Part shown: positions 35,359-42,763 of the stretch, piece by piece
Position numbering within the stretch: the first letter of the stretch is position 1
Layout: every line of letters begins with the position of its first letter
Assembly (NCBI RefSeq): GCF_009883055.1
Contig: NZ_WWVR01000010.1
Location: 21,604-85,603 of the forward strand
Direction: 5' to 3'
Length of the DNA: 64,000 nt
Origin: Blautia sp. BIOML-A1
Lineage (GTDB): Bacteria; Bacillota; Clostridia; Lachnospirales; Lachnospiraceae
Notes under the pieces: model-generated
What the model was told of the DNA's origin: nothing
Database searches by the model: none
Seen by the model: the letters and a program-made list of their open reading frames with translations, nothing else
Program-made: the position numbers and the translations under genes

Positions 35359-36486
35359 CTAAAACTCAAACTGCTGTATCTTTTCTACAATGTATTCCAT
35401 ATCTGTTTCGGAAAGATCATAAAACATCGGAAGCCGTACCAGACGTTCACTCTCTTTTGTCGTATAAACATCCTCGCCGCAGAATCTGCCGAACTTCTCT
35501 CCCGCCGGTGAACTGTGCAGCGGAACATAATGAAATGCAGCACAGATGCCATTCTCTTTAAGGTAAGCGATCAACCGGCTTCTGACAGACAGATCTCTGA
35601 CCTTAATGTAGTACATATGTGCATTGTGTACACAGCCTTCCGGCACAAACGGACGCTGGAGCTTGCCCGCATCCTCAAGATTCTTGAGATTTGTATGATA
35701 ATAATCGTAGATCTCATGACGCTTGTGATTGATTTTTTCACATTCTTCAAGCTGTGCATAAAGATAAGCGGCATTCATCTCGCTCGGCAGATAAGAAGAA
35801 CCATAATCGATCCAGCGGTATTTATCTACCTGACCACGGAAAAATTTACTTCTATCTGTTCCCTTTTCACGGAGGATCTCTGCCTTTTCCTGATATTCGC
35901 TCTTCTGGAAAACAAGGGCTCCACCCTCGCCCATTGTGTAATTCTTGGTCTCATGGAAGCTGTAGCAGCCAAAATCTCCAATTGTTCCAAGTGCCCTGCC
36001 ATGGTAATATGCCTCCACACCCTGTGCGGCATCCTCAACAACCTTGAGATCATACTTCTCTGCCAGTTCCATGATTTTGTTCATCTCACATCCCACACCT
36101 GCATAATGAACAGGAACGATTGCTTTTGTTTTGTCTGTGATCGCCTGCTCGATCAGATTTTCATCAATGTTCATAGTGTCCGGACGAATATCTGTAAAAA
36201 CAATCCTTGCTCCTCGAAGAACAAAGGCATCCGCAGTAGAAACAAAGGTATAGGATGGCATGATAACCTCATCCCCCGGCTGGATATCGCTGAGGAAGGC
36301 TGCCATCTCCAGTGCATGTGTACAGGATGTTGTGAGAAACACCTGATTCACATCAAACCGTTTCCTCATCCACTCTGAGCAGAGCTTTGTATATTTACCA
36401 TCTCCGCAAAGCATTCCCTGTGCCACTGCATCCTGGATATATTTTAATTCATTTCCGACAATTGCCGGCCTGTTAAAATCTATCAT
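35359..36486 (-). CDS. rffA: dTDP-4-amino-4,6-dideoxygalactose transaminase (WecE/RffA)
   Basis: PLP enzyme that aminates dTDP-4-dehydro-6-deoxyglucose, here made by RfbA and RfbB, to a dTDP-4-amino-4,6-dideoxyhexose (Fuc4N type). 375 residues. From memory of E. coli WecE, long blocks match almost word for word, such as GDEVIMPSYTFVSTADAF and REKGTDRSKFFRGQVDKY, so the specific assignment is firmer than for most DegT/DnrJ proteins. PLP lysine is Lys181 in SFHETKNY. No WecD-like acetyltransferase or Fuc4NAc transferase follows; instead the operon holds ATP-grasp enzymes and a polyprenyl-phosphate GT. Confidence 0.92.
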   Translation of the reverse strand: MIDFNRPAIVGNELKYIQDAVAQGMLCGDGKYTKLCSEWMRKRFDVNQVFLTTSCTHALEMAAFLSDIQPGDEVIMPSYTFVSTADAFVLRGARIVFTDIRPDTMNIDENLIEQAITDKTKAIVPVHYAGVGCEMNKIMELAEKYDLKVVEDAAQGVEAYYHGRALGTIGDFGCYSFHETKNYTMGEGGALVFQKSEYQEKAEILREKGTDRSKFFRGQVDKYRWIDYGSSYLPSEMNAAYLYAQLEECEKINHKRHEIYDYYHTNLKNLEDAGKLQRPFVPEGCVHNAHMYYIKVRDLSVRSRLIAYLKENGICAAFHYVPLHSSPAGEKFGRFCGEDVYTTKESERLVRLPMFYDLSETDMEYIVEKIQQFEF

Positions 36487-36529
36487 ATTCTGTATCTTAC
36501 CTCTCTTCCTTCTCTGATGTGTTCTTCGC

Positions 36530-36552
36530 GTTACTGTTCACTCCGTTCACAG
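36530..36552 (+). repeat. Dispersed palindromic element, copy 3 (overlaps a stop codon)
   Basis: GTTACTGTTCAC followed by TCCGTTCACAG on the plus strand. The element encodes the last residues (ERSEQ) and stop of the polyprenyl-phosphate GT gene, and lies 43 bp before the transaminase start. Confidence 0.65.
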
Positions 36553-37469
36553 ATATTCTCCTTATCCCGGATCACATACTGTGGAGTCTTATTGATATTC
36601 AGCATCAGCTTTCCAAGATATTCTCCTATGATTCCAAGCATCAGGAAGGTAATCCCAAACAATACCAGCATCGCACACATCAAAGAGGACCATCCGATCG
36701 CAATTGTCGGGTCCAGCAGCTTACGGACAAGCACCACAACTGCCCCGATAAATCCGGCTGCTGAGAATAATGTTCCAAAAAACGTGGATACCCGAAGAGG
36801 AATCACTGTAAAATTCAGACAGGAAAGAAAAAGATTCAGTCCCTTGCGGAAATTATAATTCGATGTTCCTACCTCTCGCTCAAAATGTTCAATCTCAATA
36901 TTTGCAATGTTATGGGTCGTACGGAAAAACAACACCTGCAAAAAGATATTGTATCCGTCATATTTTATAATCTCATCCCTCACATAGCGTCTGCAACACC
37001 AGAAACTGCTCATCTGGATATCCTTCGGACGGTCCAGAAGATGCCACAATAAGAAACGGCTGACTGCTCCTGTCAGATTCTTGAATGCTGAAAATTTTCT
37101 CTGTTTGAACACACCGAATACAATATCATATCCCTCCCGGATCTTATCCAGAAAAAGCGGAATCTGTGACGGATGGTTCTGCATATCATCGTCCATTCCG
37201 ATGATCAGATCACCCTCTATATAATTCATAGCCGCCATGATCGCGTTATGCTGTCCAAAATTCTTCGCAAGATTGATTCCCTTGACATTTGAGTATTTTT
37301 CTGCCAGTGCATGGATCGCATTCCATGTTCCATCTCTGGAATAGTCGTTGACCAGCACAAATTCACACTCGTAGTCCTTTAATTTTTCAAATTCCTCTAT
37401 TGCCAATTCTACCACTTTTCCAATGGTATGTTCCGAATTATAGCATGGTATGACAATGGATACCAGCAT
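36531..37469 (-). CDS. Polyprenyl-phosphate glycosyltransferase, GtrB/ArnC-like
   Basis: 312 residues. GT-A domain with SIVIPCYNSE, LVNDYSRDGTW and the metal-site MDDDMQ (92-97), the pattern of the DPM1/GtrB/ArnC group, then two C-terminal membrane helices (about 233-255 and 265-290). Such enzymes transfer one sugar to undecaprenyl phosphate on the inner face for later use outside. With two ArnE/ArnF-size proteins just upstream and the dTDP-amino sugar transaminase just downstream, its substrate is likely the dTDP-4-amino sugar or a derivative (inference). The C-terminus is encoded within a palindromic repeat. Confidence 0.9.
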   Translation of the reverse strand: MLVSIVIPCYNSEHTIGKVVELAIEEFEKLKDYECEFVLVNDYSRDGTWNAIHALAEKYSNVKGINLAKNFGQHNAIMAAMNYIEGDLIIGMDDDMQNHPSQIPLFLDKIREGYDIVFGVFKQRKFSAFKNLTGAVSRFLLWHLLDRPKDIQMSSFWCCRRYVRDEIIKYDGYNIFLQVLFFRTTHNIANIEIEHFEREVGTSNYNFRKGLNLFLSCLNFTVIPLRVSTFFGTLFSAAGFIGAVVVLVRKLLDPTIAIGWSSLMCAMLVLFGITFLMLGIIGEYLGKLMLNINKTPQYVIRDKENICERSEQ

Positions 37470-37489
37470 GTCCTATATCCCTCATTTCT

Positions 37490-37837
37490 CTATATCTTGT
37501 TAAATATAATAACGCCTGCCAGAATCAGTGCAAATCCCGCAAGCTTTCTTTTGGTAAATTTCTCTTTCAGGAAAAAATATCCCATCACCGATACAAAAAT
37601 ATATCCTGTTGATTCCAGAATTGGTGACATGGAAAGCGGTACATACTTCAGCGCCAGCATCGTGAGGATCACAGAACAGAAAAACATTCCGTATGCCCCG
37701 ATCACCAGCGGATTCAAATATTCCTTCAGCGAACTTTCGTAAGTTCTGTCAGCTGCCTTCTTCAGTAAAATCTGTGAAACGGATGAAATAAACACAGAAA
37801 AAAGCAAAATGCAGACAGATATCTCCAGACGACTCAT
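37490..37837 (-). CDS. Small EamA/SMR-like membrane protein, ArnF/ArnE-like (subunit 2)
   Basis: 115 residues with four membrane helices and the SQILLKKAAD and EKFTKRKLAGFALILAGVII features of the small multidrug resistance/EamA half-size fold. In the Arn pathway two such subunits flip undecaprenyl-phosphate aminoarabinose. Here two are encoded in tandem upstream of an ArnC-like gene. ATG at 37837 overlaps the previous stop by one base (TGATG); a TTG one codon earlier is possible. Confidence 0.82.
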   Translation of the reverse strand: MSRLEISVCILLFSVFISSVSQILLKKAADRTYESSLKEYLNPLVIGAYGMFFCSVILTMLALKYVPLSMSPILESTGYIFVSVMGYFFLKEKFTKRKLAGFALILAGVIIFNKI

Positions 37838-38217
37838 CAATGCTCACCGCCTTTCTCTCTGTCTTCTCCTGTCACAAGATAAATACCGACAAAGATGATG
37901 GCTGCACCTGCGATCATATTCCAGGTAACCTTCTCACCAAAAATCAATGCTCCCCATATAATTCCCCATATCAGTGTAACCGGTCGGTTGGCATAGGCCA
38001 CTGTCAGCGGCATTCTCTTGAGAATCTGCTGCCAGATGATCGCATATCCAAACATAATTACAAAAACAAGCCCGAACCAGAAAATAAACTCTATGGAAAA
38101 GATATTTCCTGTATATCGGGATGCCATTTTGGAGCAGACTCCACTCAGAGAACTGAACAGAAGGCTGATATGAAGCATCAGAAAAATACTTTTTTTTGAA
38201 CTAATGTAATTTCTCAT
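37837..38217 (-). CDS. Small EamA/SMR-like membrane protein, ArnE/ArnF-like (subunit 1)
   Basis: 126 residues, four membrane helices, ending with GEKVTWNMIAGAAIIFVGIYLV and a charged tail. It pairs with the protein at 37490, matching the heterodimer ArnE/ArnF by size and position. An unrelated drug-efflux role is possible, but the position between ATP-grasp and GtrB-like genes favours a lipid-sugar flippase. Only a weak GAGAG ribosome site precedes it. Confidence 0.82.
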   Translation of the reverse strand: MRNYISSKKSIFLMLHISLLFSSLSGVCSKMASRYTGNIFSIEFIFWFGLVFVIMFGYAIIWQQILKRMPLTVAYANRPVTLIWGIIWGALIFGEKVTWNMIAGAAIIFVGIYLVTGEDREKGGEH

Positions 38218-38232
38218 GTTATTCTCTCACAA

Positions 38233-39420
38233 TCATACCGTAAATTCAATGTTTATTTTCGACAAAATCTCTTCCAGACGTTTCTCACATGCTGCAAGAC
38301 TTTCTCCGCGAAGAATCACCTGTCCCAGGCGATCTCTGCCATTTGTATAGTGATGGACTTCATCTCCCGGCACAATATTAAATGACAGATCCACGATGTC
38401 TGCTGCCGGTTTATTCGCATTGTGAATTGCCTTTACAATTCCATCTTTATCCGAAAGTAAGGTTCTGGAAAGATTTGCCGTACCGGAAATTTTGTCACGG
38501 AACATCTCCTGCACATCCATACCGAGAGCCAGACGAACGATTGCTTCATAATAATTGATTCCATAGTAAATGCTGACCATCTCCGGCAGGCAGGTTCCCC
38601 CGGCTCTTCCGGTGATCTCGATCACATAAATCTTCCCGTTTTTTTCTATCAGATCACAGTTGACCGGACAATTATCAAGACCCGCAGCACGAATTGCCAG
38701 TTTAACCTGATCTTCCACCTCTCTTCCCAGTTCATTCTGTTTCTTATATGGAACAGAATGACCGATCGGAGTTGGCACATAGCTCTGAAAAGCCTCAATA
38801 TTATTCGGCAGGCAATACAAAAGTCGACCGTTCTGTATCATAGCCTCGCATCCAAGCACCTGCCCCTCGATAAATTCTTCAACCAGACAGTAATCTTTCC
38901 GGGTTGCTTCCATGGTCTTATTATAATAGAAGAAAGTCTCCTCACGGGTATTGCAGCGAAAAATTCCTCTGCTCCCCATAAGATCTACTGCCTTAAGCAC
39001 AACCGGAAATTCCAGTTTTTCCAGTGCCTCTTCTAACTCCTCCAGACTGTGGATGCAGATATGTCTCGCACAGCGCACACCACCAGCCATAAAGGCTTCC
39101 TTCATTTTGAATTTGTCGTTGCTGATATCTGCTGACTTGGCTGAAGGACCGATCAGTCCCATTTGTTCACAGGTATATCCCAGTGCACGAACGCCTGCAT
39201 CCAGACAGCAGGTTGCGATTCCGTCAATTTCTTTTTCCTGTGCTGCCTTTAGAATTGCCTCGGGACTGGTAATATCTGCATATACACTCTCATCAGCCAC
39301 TGCAAACCCCGGCCAGTCTCCCGGCGTACTTGCTGCTACAGTCGATACCCCCAGCTGTCTGGCGGCTTCATAAAGAGGGAGCTGAGAATAACTTGCCCCC
39401 AGAATCATTAATTTCTGCAT
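38233..39420 (-). CDS. ATP-grasp ligase
   Basis: 395 residues. N-terminal PurK-like domain (MILGASYSQLPLYEAARQLG), an ATP-grasp fold with candidate ATP Lys143 (VVLKAVDLMGSRGI) and the Mg/acyl-phosphate motif YVIEITGRAGGTCLPEM, then a C-terminal domain. Enzymes of this kind join a carboxylate to an amine through an acyl phosphate. The natural partner would be the amino sugar or an amino acid supplied by the neighbouring fusion enzyme, which I infer only from gene order. Two bases after the fusion gene's stop. Confidence 0.87.
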   Translation of the reverse strand: MQKLMILGASYSQLPLYEAARQLGVSTVAASTPGDWPGFAVADESVYADITSPEAILKAAQEKEIDGIATCCLDAGVRALGYTCEQMGLIGPSAKSADISNDKFKMKEAFMAGGVRCARHICIHSLEELEEALEKLEFPVVLKAVDLMGSRGIFRCNTREETFFYYNKTMEATRKDYCLVEEFIEGQVLGCEAMIQNGRLLYCLPNNIEAFQSYVPTPIGHSVPYKKQNELGREVEDQVKLAIRAAGLDNCPVNCDLIEKNGKIYVIEITGRAGGTCLPEMVSIYYGINYYEAIVRLALGMDVQEMFRDKISGTANLSRTLLSDKDGIVKAIHNANKPAADIVDLSFNIVPGDEVHHYTNGRDRLGQVILRGESLAACEKRLEEILSKINIEFTV

Positions 39421-39422
39421 TT

Positions 39423-41528
39423 TTATTTATCCTCTTGTTCAAGAAAGTCAAAAAACAGCGGAGTTCCTCCTGTATGAAGAAACAGAATCTGTTTTCCCTG
39501 GATCTTATGTTCTTCCAGATATTTAACCATACCATAAAATGCCTTTCCTGTATAGGTCATATCAAGAGGGATCCCCTCACTGCCATAAATCCGACGGATC
39601 AGATCAGCTACCGGCTCCGACCAGGCACCATATCCGCCCTCCATATAGGAATCCGTAAAATGAATCGAATCTTCCATATTTTCCGGAAGTACTCTGTGGA
39701 ACTTCTCTGCATATTCTCTGAGATTTCCTGCGATCACTTCTTTTCCTCTCGCAGAATTCCGAGAAACAGAGATTCCTACAATCTTACGGTTATCTCTCCT
39801 GTTCAGGCTTCCTGCAAGAAGTCCCGACTGTGTGGCATTGGTACTGGATGCCAGGAAAATATAGTCAAAATGAACTCCTCGCATATTTTCGTAACGACAG
39901 ATCTCTTCGTAGACCTCTTCATAGCTTCTCATCGGAATCCATTCCCTGCCCTGTCCTCTGGAATTCCCGTAAATATAATACGGTTTATATCCTTTCTCAT
40001 AAAGTTCTTTCATTGCCTGCTCCACAGCCGTGGCAATCCCTGATTTACCGCAGGGTATTTCAACAACTCCCATCTTACGGATAATACGGCTGTTACAGGT
40101 TTCTCTGTTATCCTTGATATCTTCCGTGTTATGGATCATATAGCAGGGGATTTCCAGTTCATGACAAAGTGTTGCAAGGATACGGCAGAGATTGGAGTGA
40201 TAGTTGCCGTAGATGATCATACTGTCACAGTTTTCTTCCTGCATATTTTCTATGAATTTCCGTGCAAAACGTACTTTGTTCCCGCCAAATGCAAATGGAA
40301 GAAGATCCTCTCTTTTCATAAAAAATGTATTTTTGTTATCTGTATAGCGAAGTCTCTGGATCGGTGTATCAAAGACAGAAACCGGATTTTCCCATGGTCC
40401 ATGATGCAAAAGCCTGTCCATTTCTTCATAGGATTCTGCCTGCAGAATAAAAAATCCCGGTCGGCTTCCGCTGTCTGTGATATTGGCAGTTTTTACATCG
40501 CCCTCCAGCACGACTTTCTTTAAGTTTTGTGGATGATTCTGTCTGATATTTTCCAGAAGCCGAAGATCATTTTCATTCATAAGAAAACGAATTGCAGAAA
40601 TGTGGGACTCTGCTTTTTTTAATACAGGTGGGTTTCCGGCTGCTGTGTCCACAACCATCCCGACAAAATCCTGACCTGTAGAAAGCGGTACAAGATCAGA
40701 ACCGATGCAGTCACCGCCCATACGGGAACCAATCTCTATAATCCGGATATCACCCTTTTCGTTGATCCGTAATTCACTGTGCCCTGCCCCGAACTTTACT
40801 TCCAGTGCATCCAGTGCCTGAAATACAACGTTCTCCACCTTCCTTCTCATCTCTTCTGACAATGGAGCCGGCTGTAAATGTCCAACCTCAATATAATGAG
40901 GACTTCCTGTTGTAAATTTCTTGGTGACTGCAAGGCAGGTGTGTCTTCCCTGGTAGCTGATCGTCTCCACACTGTACTCCGCACCGGAAATATATTCCTC
41001 GATGATTGCTTTTTTCTCAAAAGACTGTCCGACTGCTGCTTCAATCGCCGCCGGAAGATCTGCCGGATCTGTCACCTTGGTGATTGCTCTGCTGCCCGAG
41101 CGGTCTGTCGGCTTTACGATCACCGGAAAGCTCTTCGGCTCTGCTATCTCGCCTTCTCTCACACATTCAAAATACGGCACCGGAATTCCTGCCTTTTTGA
41201 ATGCACTGCGCATAGCATATTTATTCGTGGACTGTCGGATGCAATCCGCACTGTTTCCCGGAAGTCCGAGTTTTTCTGCCAGATACTGCACCGTAATATT
41301 TGCAAGATCAGAACCAATTGTTGCTACTGCATCCGGTTTTATCCTGCGGCATTCTTCCAGGATCTCATCCATTTCCACAATGCTTATCTCATAAAAAAAA
41401 TCCGCATCCTCTGCCCCTATTGCACCTTCTCTCCAGGCAAAAACATGTGTCTCATATCCCATTTCTTTTGCTTTCAGAATCAGAGGCTTCTGAAAATCAT
41501 TTGCCCCAATGATCACGATTTTTTTCAT
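39423..41528 (-). CDS. Fusion of ATP-grasp ligase and ACC deaminase/D-cysteine desulfhydrase-like PLP enzyme
   Basis: 701 residues. Residues 1-385 are an ATP-grasp ligase (IVIIGANDFQKPLILKAKEMG; Lys139 in VIVKPTDRSGSRAI; IIEIGSRMGGD at about 264). Residues 388-701 are a fold-type II PLP enzyme of the ACC deaminase/D-cysteine desulfhydrase group: KREDLLPFAFGGNK with the PLP Lys418, YGNYHSN (440-446), LDMTYTGKA and the phosphate loop HTGGTP (685-690). Both halves seem intact. One chain could therefore make or rearrange an amino acid and ligate it. A longer frame from 41591 is spurious: AAAGGA five bases before the ATG at 41528 sets the start, after a terminator. Confidence 0.88.
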   Translation of the reverse strand: MKKIVIIGANDFQKPLILKAKEMGYETHVFAWREGAIGAEDADFFYEISIVEMDEILEECRRIKPDAVATIGSDLANITVQYLAEKLGLPGNSADCIRQSTNKYAMRSAFKKAGIPVPYFECVREGEIAEPKSFPVIVKPTDRSGSRAITKVTDPADLPAAIEAAVGQSFEKKAIIEEYISGAEYSVETISYQGRHTCLAVTKKFTTGSPHYIEVGHLQPAPLSEEMRRKVENVVFQALDALEVKFGAGHSELRINEKGDIRIIEIGSRMGGDCIGSDLVPLSTGQDFVGMVVDTAAGNPPVLKKAESHISAIRFLMNENDLRLLENIRQNHPQNLKKVVLEGDVKTANITDSGSRPGFFILQAESYEEMDRLLHHGPWENPVSVFDTPIQRLRYTDNKNTFFMKREDLLPFAFGGNKVRFARKFIENMQEENCDSMIIYGNYHSNLCRILATLCHELEIPCYMIHNTEDIKDNRETCNSRIIRKMGVVEIPCGKSGIATAVEQAMKELYEKGYKPYYIYGNSRGQGREWIPMRSYEEVYEEICRYENMRGVHFDYIFLASSTNATQSGLLAGSLNRRDNRKIVGISVSRNSARGKEVIAGNLREYAEKFHRVLPENMEDSIHFTDSYMEGGYGAWSEPVADLIRRIYGSEGIPLDMTYTGKAFYGMVKYLEEHKIQGKQILFLHTGGTPLFFDFLEQEDK

Positions 41529-41547
41529 AACAATCCTTTCTAACATT

Positions 41548-41589
41548 AAAAATGCCGCAAGCCTCAGAAACTCCTCCGATGCCTGCAGC
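41548..41589 (-). terminator. Terminator after rfbB, ahead of the ATP-grasp/PLP gene
   Basis: On the minus strand GCTGCAGGC (41581-41589) pairs with GCTTGCGGC (41554-41562), nine pairs including two G-U, then five T (41548-41552). The next gene starts only 20 bp later, and no clear promoter is seen between, so some read-through is expected. Confidence 0.7.
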
Positions 41590-41621
41590 AATTTCAGTCT
41601 CCGTCTGATTGATCGGAGCGT

Positions 41622-42704
41622 TTATTTTGTTTTGTACATTTCGTTGTAGTATTTCTGATAGTCACCACTGGTAACGTTCTTCATCCAGTCCTCATGCTCA
41701 AAGAACCACTGAATGGTCAGGCGGATTCCATCCTCAAAACAGGTTTCCGGGTACCAGCCGACTTCTTCTTTGATCTTGTCCGGTGCGATCGCATAACGAC
41801 GGTCATGTCCCTTACGATCCTCTACATATGTGATCAGCTTCTCACTTACAAGTTCTTTACGCGGATCTCCTTCCGGAAGCATCTCCTGAAGAGTATCCAG
41901 AATAATATGGATGATCTGGATATTCTGTTTCTCATTATGTCCTCCGATGTTGTATGTCTCAAACAGTCTGCCTTTCTCCTGCACCATGTCGATTCCCTTG
42001 GCATGATCCATAACATACAGCCAGTCACGAACATTCTTTCCATCGCCATATACCGGGAGTTTCTTACCCTGAAGTGCATTGTTGATGATCAGCGGAATCA
42101 GTTTCTCCGGGAACTGGTATGGTCCGTAATTATTACTGCAGTTTGTGATGTTTGCCGGAAACTTATAAGTATCCATATAAGATTTTACCAGCATGTCTGA
42201 GGATGCCTTACTTGCTGAGTATGGGCTGTGCGGATCATACGGAGTTGTCTCATAGAAAAATCCTCCATCCTCTTCCAGTGAACCATATACTTCATCTGTG
42301 GATACATGAAGAAATTTCTTATCCGGTTTGAATGTTCCATCCGGAAGTTCCCATGCAGATTTTGCTGCATTCAGCATAACCAGAGTTCCAAGTACATTTG
42401 TCTTGACAAATACTTCCGGATTACGGATACTTCTGTCTACGTGGCTCTCAGCTGCAAAATGAACAACACGGTCGATATCATTCTCATCAAAGATCTTCAT
42501 GATCGCCTCGCTGTCACAGATATCAGCTTTGACAAATGTATAGTTTTCTCTGTTTTCAATGTCCTTGAGATTCTCAAGATTTCCTGCGTAGGTCAGTTTG
42601 TCAACATTGATAATACGAATCTCATTATTATATTTCTGAAACATATAGTGAATATAGTTAGAACCGATAAAACCGGCACCGCCTGTTACCAGGTATGTTC
42701 TCAT
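41622..42704 (-). CDS. rfbB: dTDP-glucose 4,6-dehydratase
   Basis: Makes dTDP-4-dehydro-6-deoxyglucose, the branch point between L-rhamnose (RfbC, RfbD) and the 4-amino sugar (RffA). 360 residues, extended SDR fold: TGGAGFIGSN (7-16), HFAAESHVDRS, STDEVYGSL and PYSASKASSDML with the Tyr/Lys pair. A strong AGGAGG site precedes the ATG. It is bracketed by terminators at 42723-42750 and 41548-41589. Confidence 0.97.
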   Translation of the reverse strand: MRTYLVTGGAGFIGSNYIHYMFQKYNNEIRIINVDKLTYAGNLENLKDIENRENYTFVKADICDSEAIMKIFDENDIDRVVHFAAESHVDRSIRNPEVFVKTNVLGTLVMLNAAKSAWELPDGTFKPDKKFLHVSTDEVYGSLEEDGGFFYETTPYDPHSPYSASKASSDMLVKSYMDTYKFPANITNCSNNYGPYQFPEKLIPLIINNALQGKKLPVYGDGKNVRDWLYVMDHAKGIDMVQEKGRLFETYNIGGHNEKQNIQIIHIILDTLQEMLPEGDPRKELVSEKLITYVEDRKGHDRRYAIAPDKIKEEVGWYPETCFEDGIRLTIQWFFEHEDWMKNVTSGDYQKYYNEMYKTK

Positions 42705-42722
42705 ATTTCCTTTCCTCCTGAA

Positions 42723-42750
42723 AAACGCTCTCCCTCATGGAAGAGCGTTT
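42723..42750 (-). terminator. Terminator after the L,D-transpeptidase gene
   Basis: AAACGCTCT (42742-42750 on the minus strand) pairs with AGAGCGTTT (42723-42731) around a 10-nt loop; T-rich beyond. It ends 18 bp before rfbB, whose promoter I could not place. Confidence 0.75.
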
Positions 42751-42763
42751 ATTTAACTGATAA

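Noticed and set aside
41529..41591. 21-codon extension of the ATP-grasp/PLP frame
   Set aside because: It runs through the terminator hairpin; a clear ribosome site precedes the ATG at 41528.
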